Positions 46,978-55,453 of a stretch of 64,000 nucleotides of DNA are shown piece by piece; positions within the stretch are counted from its first letter, which is position 1, and each line of letters opens with the position of its first letter. A model generated the notes under the pieces. It ran no database searches and had not been told where the DNA came from. It saw only the letters and a program-made list of their open reading frames with translations. The DNA comes from Sorangium sp051521495 (GTDB lineage Bacteria > Myxococcota_A > Polyangia > Polyangiales > Polyangiaceae): NCBI RefSeq assembly GCF_051521495.1, contig NZ_CP150355.1, forward strand, positions 12,648,001 through 12,712,000. The letters are read 5' to 3'. The position numbers and the translations under genes were made by a program.

Positions 46978-47100
46978 AGCGACGGTCACCCGCTTCGGAG
47001 ACGGGCCCACCTCGACGTTTTCGGTGCTCGGCGCACCGGAGTGCGCCTGCGCGCCGAAAACGCCGATCTGGGCCCGTCTCCTGTGCGGGAGACCGCCGCT
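46978..47100. repeat. 123-bp near-perfect inverted repeat
   Basis: Arms of 47 bp at 46978-47024 and 47054-47100 pair with few mismatches, for example ggagacgggccca with tgggcccgtctcc and cgttttcgg with ccgaaaacg. The 29-bp centre can pair further (ggcgca with tgcgcc). It begins 8 bp after the stop of the monooxygenase gene. It could be a very large terminator, a REP/MITE-like element or the remnant of a mobile element. Confidence 0.9.
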
Positions 47101-47227
47101 CTGCTCTGCATGGTACGAAAGTACGCCGCAGGGAGCCGAACGACGCGGATGAGCCCGTAGCGCACGAACCTGCTCCCCGCTGTAGACGTGGTGACGCTGA
47201 AGTACGCGGCGGTGCTCGCATCGGCTC

Positions 47228-47260
47228 GCCGCCCACGTTGGCGCGCAAGCGCATCGGATC
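47228..47260. repeat. Dispersed direct repeat, copy 2
   Basis: Second copy of the 33-bp sequence found at 44463-44495, same orientation, about 2.77 kb away. It lies 22 bp outside the end of the next lipoprotein gene. The rest of 46970-47282 holds the inverted repeat and no gene. Confidence 0.8.
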
Positions 47261-47282
47261 GGCGTGTCGAGGCGAGCGTCGG

Positions 47283-47786
47283 TCATTCACAATTCCAGCC
47301 GCCCTCGCGCACGACCATGCCCGCGGCGCAAGCCCATCGCTCCGCCGTGATCGCCTCGATGACGCAGGACGTGGCTTTTGCGTCAAGGCCAGGAGCCTGT
47401 GTTCCGACGGCGCAGCCCATCTCATCGAACCGGACCGCAATCGCAGGGCCGCACGGAAAGCCAGAAGCGGTGGCGCAATCCCTGCCGATCTCCAGCAGGG
47501 GCTCTGTCGCAGCCTCGTCGGAGGTGTCCCCAGCTTCGCAGAACACCGGGCGCTCAGCGCAGGACGTGAGGCCATCGAGCGGGATGGGATCGAACTCTCC
47601 CTCCGACGGGATCACCCCGGCACCAAAGTTATCGTCGCGGTCCCTAGCTCCAGCGCCGCCCGAGCCCCCGGTACCGCCCGAGGCGTCCTGAGCGCCCGCA
47701 CCGCCGGCGGCTGCGTCCGGGTCGCTCGCTTTACACCCGAGACAGCTCACGACGAAAATGATGGGCAATCGGTGTGTCCATTGCAT
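47283..47786 (-). CDS. Cys-containing lipoprotein
   Basis: 167 residues from the ATG at 47786; longer starts at 47810 and 47819 exist but give poor signal peptides. The signal MQWTHRLPIIFVVSCLGC places the lipidated Cys at residue 18. A Gly/Ala/Ser linker follows (AAGGAGAQDASGGTGGSGGA), which is typical of myxobacterial lipoproteins. The globular part has six further Cys (LTSCAERPVFCEAG, CATASGFPCGP, ATSCVIEAI, WACAAG). No family recognised. Likely surface-exposed. Confidence 0.8.
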   Translation of the reverse strand: MQWTHRLPIIFVVSCLGCKASDPDAAAGGAGAQDASGGTGGSGGAGARDRDDNFGAGVIPSEGEFDPIPLDGLTSCAERPVFCEAGDTSDEAATEPLLEIGRDCATASGFPCGPAIAVRFDEMGCAVGTQAPGLDAKATSCVIEAITAERWACAAGMVVREGGWNCE

Positions 47787-47904
47787 GGACAGAGCATAGG
47801 GAGCATCCATACCGAGCACAACGGGAGCCGACGCGCAGGATCCCCGTGCGATGCTCGAGAAGAGAACCCCGTCGCGCGGCAGGCGCCCCGGCCCGCGCGT
47901 GAGC

Positions 47905-48237
47905 TCAGCGCGCGTCGGTGAGCTCGAGGCCGCACGGGAGGACGACGAAGAAGACGCTCTCCTCCTCGGCGTATCCGTCGTGGCTCTCGCCCGGCGCGGT
48001 CCAGAGGTAGTCGCCTGGCGAGAGCACCCGCTCGCCGATCCGAAGCCTCCCCGAGACGAGGTACGTCTCTTCGCCGCCGGGGTGGTCGTGGCGTCGCGCG
48101 TGTGCCCCCTTCTCCATGCGAACGAGCACCGTCAGCCCATTGCTGCCGTCGTGGCGGCGCAGGAAGCTGAACTGGATGCCGGGCGCGACGGTCTCGAAGG
48201 ACTGATCTTGCTGAGGGCGGAAGGTCGTCGTGTTCAT
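47905..48237 (-). CDS. Single-domain cupin
   Basis: 110 residues forming one cupin barrel. Motif 1 has H50, H52 and E56/E57 in RRHDHPGGEETYLVSG, and motif 2 has H86 in PGESHDGYAEEE, so the metal site is complete. Small cupins of this sort (ChrR-like or anti-sigma-associated) act as metal-dependent sensors, dioxygenases or isomerases. It is divergent from a LysR regulator gene that probably controls it. Cytosolic; the substrate cannot be inferred. Confidence 0.85.
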   Translation of the reverse strand: MNTTTFRPQQDQSFETVAPGIQFSFLRRHDGSNGLTVLVRMEKGAHARRHDHPGGEETYLVSGRLRIGERVLSPGDYLWTAPGESHDGYAEEESVFFVVLPCGLELTDAR

Positions 48238-48266
48238 GAATCCACTATGATCGTCGCCCCGGCATG

Positions 48267-48307
48267 TGAGAAGCTCATGTTTCGCATGGCTTCATGAGAG
48301 CAGCTCA
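48267..48307. promoter_or_regulatory. Candidate LysR operator between cupin and lysR-type gene
   Basis: agctcatgt occurs at 48272-48280 and again at 48302-48310, 30 bp apart (three helical turns). Each is the right half of a dyad: TGAG-N3-CTCA at 48267-48277 and TGAG-N5-CTCA at 48295-48307. The second overlaps the start codon of the regulator gene, suggesting autorepression. Confidence 0.5.
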
Positions 48308-49242
48308 TGTCCCAGATGCTCGAGATTCGCCACCTCCGCCTCGTCCGCGCCATCGCCGAAGAGGGCGGGCCCACGCGCGCCGCGGCGCGTCTTCACCTGA
48401 CGCAGTCCGCCGTGAGCCATCAGCTCGCCGAGCTCGAAGGCCGCCTCGGGGTCGTCCTGTTCACGCGCGTCCGGCGCCGGCTCCAGCTCACCCCGGCCGG
48501 CGCGCGGCTGCTCGACGCCGCGCGCACGATGCTCGTCGATCTGGCGCGTATCGAGCGGGACCTGCAGTACGCCGGATCGCGCAGGCACGAGATCTTCCGC
48601 ATCGCCGTCGAGTGCTTCACCACGTACTACTGGCTGCCGCCGGTCCTCTCGGCGCTCGCGAAGGACCATCCGCACGTCGACGTGCGCATCGCGCTCGAGG
48701 CGCGGCGCGAGCCCGTCGCCGCGCTCCTCCGCGGCGAGATCGAGCTCGCCATCGTGAGCTCGCCGGTGCGCGATCGCGCGCTCGTCGTCGAGCCGCTCTT
48801 CGATGACGAGTGGACGGTCATCGTCTCACCGTCGCATCCGCTCGCCGCGCGTCCGTACGTCACCGCGATCGAGCTCGGTCACGAGAAGCTCCTCACCCAC
48901 GACGCCCCGCGGAGCGACGTCGAGCGCCTCCGCGAGCTCATCGCCAGCGAGCGCGCGCCGATGCCGCTCGCCGCGCGCGTGCCGCTCACCGACGCCCTCG
49001 TGGATCTGGTCAAGGCCGGCCTGGGCGTCGGGCTCGTCTCCCGCTGGGCCGTCGCGCCGAACATCGCGCGCGGCGAGGTCGCCGCGCGCCGCCTCACCCG
49101 CGCCGGCCTCCCGGAGCAGTGGGCGGCCGTCTACAGGCGCGACGCGGCTGCGCGCTTTCCGCTCGCGCGCTTCGTCGAGCTCCTTCGCGCGCCGTCGTCC
49201 CCCATCACCCCTTCACGCGCGCGCCGGCGACGGTCCCGTTGA
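48307..49242 (+). CDS. LysR-family transcriptional regulator
   Basis: 311 residues. The N-terminal winged helix (about 4-62) has LRLVRAIAEEGGPTRAAARLHLTQSAVSHQ in pieces and ELEGRLGVVLFTR. The effector domain spans about 90-295 in two alpha/beta lobes. Overall it most resembles MetR-like members (RRRLQLTPAGARLL, FRIAVECFTTYYWLPP). Divergent from the cupin gene with a 69-bp gap that contains dyads. The cupin gene is the likely target. A methionine role is not supported by neighbours. Confidence 0.92.
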   Translation: MSQMLEIRHLRLVRAIAEEGGPTRAAARLHLTQSAVSHQLAELEGRLGVVLFTRVRRRLQLTPAGARLLDAARTMLVDLARIERDLQYAGSRRHEIFRIAVECFTTYYWLPPVLSALAKDHPHVDVRIALEARREPVAALLRGEIELAIVSSPVRDRALVVEPLFDDEWTVIVSPSHPLAARPYVTAIELGHEKLLTHDAPRSDVERLRELIASERAPMPLAARVPLTDALVDLVKAGLGVGLVSRWAVAPNIARGEVAARRLTRAGLPEQWAAVYRRDAAARFPLARFVELLRAPSSPITPSRARRRRSR

Positions 49243-49324
49243 TGATGGCCTCGATGCGCCCGAGCGCGGCGCCCAGCGCGGACGCGAGGCGCCTCGATGG
49301 GGCGGTCGTCCTCGTACTCGAGTT

Positions 49325-49356
49325 CATGAATCATGAATCATGAATCATGATTCATG
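49325..49356. repeat. Heptamer repeat ending in an 18-bp perfect palindrome
   Basis: catgaat is repeated at 49325, 49332 and 49339, then merges into catgaatcatgattcatg (49339-49356), a perfect palindrome. It is markedly AT-rich for this DNA and lies between the convergent LysR-type and AEC transporter genes. No gene is seen in 49243-49439. Confidence 0.85.
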
Positions 49357-49439
49357 CTCACGGCGCATCCTGATTTCCGCGCCACGCGAGGGCCGAGTGC
49401 GCCACGCGCCATGCTCCCTGCTGACAGCGGCGTCGAGGA

Positions 49440-50363
49440 TCAGCGCGACAGCCATGCGGCGATGAGCGGCAGGGTGGCGGCGCTGACGACGGTGCCGGCG
49501 ACGACCACCTGCGCGGCGCCGCGGCCGAAGACGCCGTAGGCGCGGGCCTGGATGAAGACGTTGACCGCGGTGGGGCAGCCGGCGAGGAGGACGGCGACGG
49601 CGCGGAAGAGGGGCGGCGCGCCGACGACGCCGGTGGAGAGCCATACCAGGGCGGGCATGAGCGCGAGCTTGATGAGCAGCGCCAGGGCAATGGGCGCGGC
49701 CTCGCCCGGCGCGGGGCGGGCGGCCTCCACGCCGATGACAGCGCCGAGCGCGACAAGGCCGACGGGGCTGGCCGTGGCGGCGAGGAGATCAAGAGCCCTG
49801 GCCACCAGCTGGGGCGGTTGGGCGCGCGCGAAGGAAAGCGCCGCGCCGAGGATCGCGGCGGCAACGATAGGATTCAAAAATGTGCGTCGGAGGGAGCGGG
49901 AGAGGGTACCGGAGCCCGTCGCCCGGTTCACGACCGCAATGGCGACGGCCATGAGAACCACGAAATCGACGGCGACGACGCCCGCGGCGATGCCGCCTGC
50001 GGACGGGCCGAACACGGAGACGGCGAGCGGGGAGCCGAGGAAGGCGGTGTTGCCGACGACGCCGCACATGCCCACCCCGGCGCGGTCGCCGGGGTTCCAG
50101 CGCGCGAGCCGGCCCACGGCGAGCGCGGCGAACAGGAGGGCGACGGCGGAGAGGCTGTAGGCGAGGAGGCCGCGGACCATGGCGGGATCGGGCGGGGGCG
50201 CTGTCCCGAGGGAGCGGATGAGGAGCGCGGGGAAGCCGATCCAGAGCACGTAGACGGAGAGGCCGCGCACGGCCTCCGCGTCGAGGAGCCGCGCGCGCGC
50301 GATGCCGGCGCCGACGGCGATGAGCAGGAAGAAGGGCAGGACCCGCGTCAGGACTTCGCTCAC
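49440..50363 (-). CDS. AEC-family transporter (auxin efflux carrier fold)
   Basis: 307 residues from a GTG at 50363, the normal family length. It has about ten hydrophobic helices in two inverted halves. Family hallmarks are VLPFFLLIAVGAGIARARLLD at the start (in pieces), the NTAFLGSPLAV loop in the middle and PTAVNVFIQARAYG near 265-278. AEC proteins export or import organic acids such as malate or malonate or amino-acid derivatives across the inner membrane. No partner gene is adjacent, and the divergent neighbour is a hypothetical protein. Confidence 0.9.
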   Translation of the reverse strand: MSEVLTRVLPFFLLIAVGAGIARARLLDAEAVRGLSVYVLWIGFPALLIRSLGTAPPPDPAMVRGLLAYSLSAVALLFAALAVGRLARWNPGDRAGVGMCGVVGNTAFLGSPLAVSVFGPSAGGIAAGVVAVDFVVLMAVAIAVVNRATGSGTLSRSLRRTFLNPIVAAAILGAALSFARAQPPQLVARALDLLAATASPVGLVALGAVIGVEAARPAPGEAAPIALALLIKLALMPALVWLSTGVVGAPPLFRAVAVLLAGCPTAVNVFIQARAYGVFGRGAAQVVVAGTVVSAATLPLIAAWLSR

Positions 50364-50500
50364 GCGCTCTGCGCTCCTCGGCTGCGGGCGGTGGGCGCCC
50401 GGCTGGTCCAGCTTCTTAGCCGAGCAGGGGGCGCAGCTGGAAGATGAAGATGCAGCGGCGTGACGCGACGGGCGCGGACCTGGTGGGGCGGAGTACGGTC

Positions 50501-50522
50501 TCTGGTATCGTTCTGGTATCGT
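50501..50522 (+). promoter_or_regulatory. Tandem 11-bp direct repeat upstream of a hypothetical gene
   Basis: tctggtatcgt occurs twice in tandem, 50501-50511 and 50512-50522, ending seven bases before the ATG at 50529. Period and place suit an activator or repressor binding on one DNA face, but it may also be chance duplication. Confidence 0.6.
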
Positions 50523-50528
50523 TCCCGG

Positions 50529-51026
50529 ATGCACGAGGACGAAGAGCTGCGCGCGTCCGAGAACCTCGAGGAGATCGTCCGCGCGGCGGCGGGCGACGCG
50601 GCGGTGCACGTGACCGACGGAGAGAGCGTCGACGACGTGCGCGATTACGGCCGGGTCCTCGACGCGCTCGACGCGATCTCGGGCGGCGTGCTCGGTAGTA
50701 CCGCGCGCCGCTTCGAGGAGGGCGCGAGGCGCACGATCGTGCTCGAGCGGGGCGCGCGGGCGGCGATCGAGCTCAGCCTGGAAGGCGATACCGACTGGAT
50801 CGATCATCCGGCGCTCGTCGAGCAGCTCGATCGCGCGCTCGATGCGGACGGCGCGCCGGGCCGCTTCTATGCGTTCTGCTCGCGATCGTGGGGACAGGAG
50901 GTCGGCTTCGCCTACCTGCCGAAAGCCGAGGGCGAGCGCATTGCGGAGCTCGTCGCGGCCCGGGAGGAGATAGCGATCTTCGAGGACTTCTTCCCCAAGG
51001 GGCGCCAGACCGTCGACGAGGACTGA
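50529..51026 (+). CDS. Hypothetical soluble protein
   Basis: 165 residues beginning MHEDEELRASENLEEIVRAA. Acidic, mixed alpha/beta, no signal peptide, membrane helix or motif recognised. WGQEVGFAYLPKAEGERIAELV near 120-140 is the best-ordered block. No ribosome-binding site is obvious; the upstream 11-bp repeat may overlap it. Divergent from the AEC transporter gene. Function unknown. Confidence 0.7.
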   Translation: MHEDEELRASENLEEIVRAAAGDAAVHVTDGESVDDVRDYGRVLDALDAISGGVLGSTARRFEEGARRTIVLERGARAAIELSLEGDTDWIDHPALVEQLDRALDADGAPGRFYAFCSRSWGQEVGFAYLPKAEGERIAELVAAREEIAIFEDFFPKGRQTVDED

Positions 51027-51168
51027 GCCGGCGCGCCCGCGACCGCGATGTTCCAGCGCCCTCACTCAGCGGAGGGCCGCCCTCGTGGAAGAGCACCGTC
51101 CTGCGCCGCAAGCGCGGAGGTGGATGGCGCGCCACGGTCGACCAGAGCTCGGGGCCAGGTCGCCGCGC

Positions 51169-52017
51169 CTAGCGCGGGACCTCGGGGATGAACTCCGCGC
51201 CCAGGCGGAAGATCAGGAAGTCCTTGGTGATGTTGCCGCCGCTATTGCCGGGCCACAGGAAGGGGCTGCCGGAGCTGCGGTCCGGAGCCCACTCGTACCA
51301 CATCCACCGAGCCTCCTCGTCGATGCCGCAGACGACGGAGAACTCATTGCCGGGCTCCGGGACCGAGCGTTCCGTGTCGTTCCGTTCTCCGAATGCGACA
51401 TAGCCGTGCGCAGACGCCTCGGTGGTCGTCCAGCCGGCGCTGGTCGTCTGCGGGTCGAGATCGCCGCTGTTGCAGCGCGCGATATACTGGTTGATGGTCT
51501 CCAGCGTCGGCCCGTGCGAGCCGAGGTCGTAGTCCTCGCCCGTCGCGCAGACCTCCCACGCGCCGTCGCCGGTGAAGACCGGATCGGCCCCCTCGCGGAA
51601 GAACTGGCCGAGCACGCCCTGTGTCGTGGACTTGTCGGCGTACGTGACGATGTAAAGATAATGCCCGGCGTCCGCGGACGCCGCCGGCACGGTGTACGAC
51701 TCCGGCCCGTTGCCGATGGGACAGTTGAATATCTGCCCGGCGAGGTTGTTCTCGATGCCCCCGAAATAGTTCAGGAGCCCGTCGCCGGTCCCGTAGCCGA
51801 AGCCGTACGCATTGTCGGCCGTGATAATCACGCTCACCGCGTTCGAGAGCCCGGTCCCTCCGCCGACGCCGGCGATCTCATCGAGACCGTTCTCGTCACC
51901 CCCGCCCGCGCTCCCGTTACCGGCGCCGGAATCCTCAGGATTGGTGCCGGCGTCCGAACACCCGGCTGCATGAAGCGCGACAGCAAAAGCCCAAGCTGAA
52001 ACAAGACGCAAATTCAT
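51169..52017 (-). CDS. Lipoprotein of unknown function
   Basis: 282 residues from the ATG at 52017. The signal MNLRLVSAWAFAVALHAAGC puts the lipidated Cys at residue 20. A Gly/Asn/Ser linker is followed by a beta-rich globular domain (SVIITADNAYGFGYGTGDG, GHYLYIVTYADKSTTQGVL, NITKDFLIFRLGAEF). Three Cys lie in the domain. The VIITADNAYxFGYG block looks like a carbohydrate-binding or discoidin-like sandwich, but this is only an impression. Expected on the cell surface; no operon partners. Confidence 0.8.
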   Translation of the reverse strand: MNLRLVSAWAFAVALHAAGCSDAGTNPEDSGAGNGSAGGGDENGLDEIAGVGGGTGLSNAVSVIITADNAYGFGYGTGDGLLNYFGGIENNLAGQIFNCPIGNGPESYTVPAASADAGHYLYIVTYADKSTTQGVLGQFFREGADPVFTGDGAWEVCATGEDYDLGSHGPTLETINQYIARCNSGDLDPQTTSAGWTTTEASAHGYVAFGERNDTERSVPEPGNEFSVVCGIDEEARWMWYEWAPDRSSGSPFLWPGNSGGNITKDFLIFRLGAEFIPEVPR

Positions 52018-52198
52018 TCCACCAGGATCGGCGAAGTCGCGCTCTGCGTAAAGGCTCCCCGGAGAGCACGACCGCGCCGTCCGGGCGTCGCGCGCCATAT
52101 CGCACGATTCCGACGCTGCCCTCGCCGGGGTGCAGCCCGTCTCCCAGAAGGATCTCCCAGAAGGAAAGGAGAAGGTCGAGCAGGCGGCTTGATCCGCC

Positions 52199-53200
52199 TC
52201 AGCCCTTGTTTCCCGCTCGCCGCTCGAACCGCAGCCTGAGCACCTCGTCCTCGAGCTCGTTCGCGATCGCCATCGCTCGCCGCCTCGCCTCCGCGCCCTC
52301 CTCGCCGCCCACGATTCGCGCCAGCATGTTCAGCGCCATCGCGCGCATCCGCATGTGCCCGCCGTCCCCCGCGTGCCGGCACGCCTCGCGCGCGAGCGCC
52401 GCGCCTTCCTCGGGGAAACCCTGCTTCCACCGCGCATACGCCAGCCCGTTCGCCCGCCGCGCCCGCGCGAAGGCCGGACCGTCCTCCGGGATGCGCCGGT
52501 AAAGCGCCTCGGCAGCCGCCGGCTCAGGCTGCTTGCCGCCCCAAGAGCGGTTCCGCTCGAAGGCGCGTTGATCGATCCACCGGGCGAACAGGCACGCTCG
52601 GTCGTGGGCGGGCATCGGCAGCTCGAAGAGCGGCTCGACCTCGTCGAGCAGGCCGGCCACGCGCGCGACGTCATCACGGCTCGCCACGAAGGCCTCGGTG
52701 AGCAGAGCCTCCACCCGCGCCTCGGGCGGGGCCTTTCCGAGCAGCGGCCGGATGCGGGCGAGGTGCGTCTTTCCGGCCTCGCGGTCATCGCCGCGCAGCA
52801 CGCAGGTGGCGTGGGCGAGGGCGAGGAAGACGTGGGAGGTCGGATCCTCGCTCACGGGCGGTCGATCCCAGAGCCGCAAGAGGTCCTGGGCGAGGGGCAG
52901 CGGCAGGTCGGTGAACCGCGAGTGATAGGCGCCCATCCAGCGGGCGCGCTCGGTGAGCGCGTCCGGCAAGCCGAAGGCCGCGAGCGCGCGCGTCCCCCAG
53001 GTTCCGCCGTCCCGCTGGCCACGCGTCCGCAGCCGGCGCAGGGCGCGCTCGATCGAGGTGACGTCGTCCTCGTAGCCACGCCGGGAGGAGAGCCGCTCGG
53101 CGACCGCGGTCAAGGAGCCGTGCTGCGCGACGAGCCAGGCGACGTAATCCTCCCAGGAAAAGCCTGCGGGAGCGGCCTGTCCGGTTTCGTGTCCGGGCAT
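52199..53200 (-). CDS. Hypothetical helical (TPR-like) protein
   Basis: 333 residues. The first 60 residues (GFSWEDYVAWLVAQHGSLTA, VAERLSSRRGYEDDVTSIER) resemble a helix-turn-helix region and are followed by helical hairpins of TPR type from about 110 to 325 (AFARARRANGLAYARWKQGF, EGAALAREACRHAGDG). A regulator with an N-terminal DNA-binding domain and a TPR sensor is plausible but not proven. No signal peptide. Divergent from the exonuclease gene 47 bp away, so the two share a promoter region. Confidence 0.75.
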   Translation of the reverse strand: MPGHETGQAAPAGFSWEDYVAWLVAQHGSLTAVAERLSSRRGYEDDVTSIERALRRLRTRGQRDGGTWGTRALAAFGLPDALTERARWMGAYHSRFTDLPLPLAQDLLRLWDRPPVSEDPTSHVFLALAHATCVLRGDDREAGKTHLARIRPLLGKAPPEARVEALLTEAFVASRDDVARVAGLLDEVEPLFELPMPAHDRACLFARWIDQRAFERNRSWGGKQPEPAAAEALYRRIPEDGPAFARARRANGLAYARWKQGFPEEGAALAREACRHAGDGGHMRMRAMALNMLARIVGGEEGAEARRRAMAIANELEDEVLRLRFERRAGNKG

Positions 53201-53247
53201 GTTCTTCGCGCGGATCGTATCAAGGTTCAGCAGGAAGGAGGACGGAC

Positions 53248-53823
53248 ATGGGAAAGGAACCTGCGTTTTTCCTGGTGATCGATCTGGAGGCGACGTGCGA
53301 CGAGGAGGGCCGCATCCCCGAGCGCATCATGGAGATCATCGAGATCGGCGCAGTCCTCGTGGACGGCGCGACGCTCGAGCCCGTGAGTGAGCTCGCCACC
53401 TTCGTGCGCCCGGTCGTCCGGCCGAAGCTCACGGCGTTCTGCACGAAGCTCACCACGATCACGCAAGCAGACGTCGACGCCGCGCCCACGTTCCCCGAAG
53501 CCATCGCGGCGCTCGGGCGCTTCGTCGGCCAGCGGGAGGCGCTCTTCTGCTCGTGGGGTGATTACGACCGCAAGCAATTCGAGATCGACGCGGCCCGCTG
53601 GGGCGTACCCCTGCCGCTGCAGGGGCACATGAACATCAAGAAGCGCTTCTCCGCGGCGCTCGGGGTGACCCAGCGTTACGGCATGGCGAGCGCGCTCGAG
53701 CGGCTCGGACTCCCACTCCACGGGACACACCACCGCGGGATCGACGACGCGCGCAACATCGCGCGAATCCTGCCTTACGCGATCGGCCGCGTGCCGATCC
53801 CGGAGGCAGGGCCCGCGGGGTGA
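53248..53823 (+). CDS. DEDDh-family 3'-5' exonuclease
   Basis: 191 residues, a complete DEDDh fold of the ERI1/KapD group. Exo I has D12 and E14 in FLVIDLEATC, Exo II has D105/D107 in SWGDYDRKQF, and Exo III has H162 and D166 in HHRGIDDARNIARIL. These residues bind two Mg ions that hydrolyse RNA or single-stranded DNA from the 3' end. A good GGAGG precedes the ATG. ERI1-like members usually trim structured RNA ends; the natural substrate here is unknown. Confidence 0.93.
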   Translation: MGKEPAFFLVIDLEATCDEEGRIPERIMEIIEIGAVLVDGATLEPVSELATFVRPVVRPKLTAFCTKLTTITQADVDAAPTFPEAIAALGRFVGQREALFCSWGDYDRKQFEIDAARWGVPLPLQGHMNIKKRFSAALGVTQRYGMASALERLGLPLHGTHHRGIDDARNIARILPYAIGRVPIPEAGPAG

Positions 53824-53924
53824 GCGCCTTGCTGGGGCTTCGCCGCAGGCCCGACATCGGCCTCGACCCTCCGGGACGCCGCGCGCGGAAGAGACGTGCG
53901 CGAAGGTGAAGGGCTGAAGCGGAT

Positions 53925-54620
53925 CTACGCGGCCTTTGCCGGCTTCGGGTTCAGCTCGAGGAAGCGGCGCTGGTAGGCGTACGAGCGAAAGCGGATCTTC
54001 AGCGGCGGCACGTTGGCGCTCTCGATCTCGAGCTTCGCGCCGTCGTCGTGCTCGGCGCAGTGCGGGATGCGCATCGTGTAGGTCGTGCCGCCGCCGGTGC
54101 GCACCGCGAGGCCTCCGAGCGCGAGCCCGGCCGCGGCGACGGCCGCGTTGGTCCCGGTCTGGCCGTCGTGCGCCTTCGCCTCGATGCCGCGGGTCGCCGG
54201 CTTCGCGCACACGCAGCAGCCTTCCGGCCAGCGGATCGTCTGGCTCGTCACCGGCGCCGGAAAGCCCGGCTCCGGGTGGACGTAGTCGTCGGCGAGCACG
54301 GTGAGGACGCGCTTGTCGACGAGGTACGCGGCCTGGCACTTGTCGCAGAACGCCGGGTCGTCGGTGTGGTTGAGCTCGATCTCCTCGAGCGTCGCCTGGC
54401 AGCGCGGGCACGTCGCGGTGCCGGCGAGGTCCTTGGCGGCGAGGAGCGACCCGAGCGCGAACACCGCGAACCCGAGGCCGCCGACGAGACAGAGCAGCCA
54501 CAGCGGGCCGGAGCGGCCGAGCATCGCGTTGAAACAGAGGAACGAGAGGCCGGCGAGCACCGCCGTGATGACGGCGTACTTGATGGTGGAGCCCATCTTG
54601 CGGGTCACGGTGGTCGTCAT
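53925..54620 (-). CDS. Membrane protein with zinc-ribbon domain
   Basis: 231 residues from the ATG at 54620. Two membrane helices at about 13-34 and 40-60 (IKYAVITAVLAGLSFLCFNA, LWLLCLVGGLGFAVFALGSL) are followed by a cytosolic zinc ribbon (CPRCQATL near 71-78, CDKCQAAYL near 92-100), then another CCVCAKPAT pair and an alpha/beta C-terminal domain. No known enzyme motif. Such proteins often sense or scaffold at the inner membrane. It is monocistronic in this window. Confidence 0.8.
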   Translation of the reverse strand: MTTTVTRKMGSTIKYAVITAVLAGLSFLCFNAMLGRSGPLWLLCLVGGLGFAVFALGSLLAAKDLAGTATCPRCQATLEEIELNHTDDPAFCDKCQAAYLVDKRVLTVLADDYVHPEPGFPAPVTSQTIRWPEGCCVCAKPATRGIEAKAHDGQTGTNAAVAAAGLALGGLAVRTGGGTTYTMRIPHCAEHDDGAKLEIESANVPPLKIRFRSYAYQRRFLELNPKPAKAA

Positions 54621-54975
54621 GAGAGCGACCTTAGCGCCAGTCGACCCTCGAGCGTGCGCCGAACGCTGTCGCGGAAAGAGGGTAGGAGGGTATCGGAGGG
54701 TAGCGCGTCCAAACGCCTTTCTGCGGTCCAGTACCCTCCTGCCCCACGTGCACACGTGCCCGTTGACGTGATGTCCGAACCACGACACCGTCTTGGTGGG
54801 CCGGAAACAACCACGATTTTGGTAAGTTGGCGGGCCGGGTGGAGCCGCGCGGGCGTCGGAGGACGGGTCGCACTACCAGGTTGAGGGGCCGGGGACGGGG
54901 CACATCTCCAGCGCGGAGATGGGTCGCACCCATCTTTTGGTGGAGGCGACCTGACCTGTCCGCTCGTGGATCTGG

Positions 54976-55453
54976 ATGAGCAGCATTCGTGGTGCCGCAA
55001 GCGCCAGAACAAGGTCGACGCCGCGACGGATGACGCGGCGAGCGTGGGGGAGCAGTGGACCTGGGGTCACGGACCCCGTGTGGTCGTTGCAGGAGCGCAT
55101 GGACGCGGCGCTGGCAGAGCCCGCGGGCGAGAAGCCAGAGCCTCAGCCGCTCGCCATCCCGAAGCCGGGAGGCACCGTCAGGGCGCTCCCCGCCGGCCGT
55201 GGTTGGCTGCCAGTGCTCCCGGGCGGCTCCGCGCCGTCGGCGCCCTCTGCTCCGCAGCCGCCGCCCGCGGCGCCCGCCCCGGTGGCTCCTCCTCCGCCGG
55301 CCCTCGCGCCCGCCGCAGCACCCGCGAGGTCGGCCGCTGTTGCACCCGCGCCGGAGCCTTTCCCGTCAGCTCGACCTGTTCGCATGGCGGCCGAAGCCGC
55401 GGACGCCCGTGCAGTTGAGTCTGTTCGGCGGCCTGCTGGACGGTGCGGAGTAG
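54976..55453 (+). pseudogene. Probable frameshifted gene remnant, Pro/Ala-rich
   Basis: In the roughly 1-kb space 54621-55629, one frame reads VWSLQERMDAALAEPAGEKP, PLAIPKPGGTVRALPAGRGW and a long Pro/Ala tract. A second frame then gives RQLDLFAWRPKPRTPVQLSL followed by FGGLLDGAE and a stop at 55453. Both look like real protein, and neither is complete, so a single frameshift in an old gene (perhaps from a mobile element) is the best explanation. I do not recognise the family. The rest of the interval, 54621-54975 and 55454-55629, shows nothing else. Confidence 0.35.

Noticed and set aside
44624..47575. A 983-codon minus-strand frame covering regulator, monooxygenase and inverted repeat
   Set aside because: Only its last 319 codons are the GntR-TetR gene. 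The upstream part is antisense to the monooxygenase, whose FAD motifs are intact.
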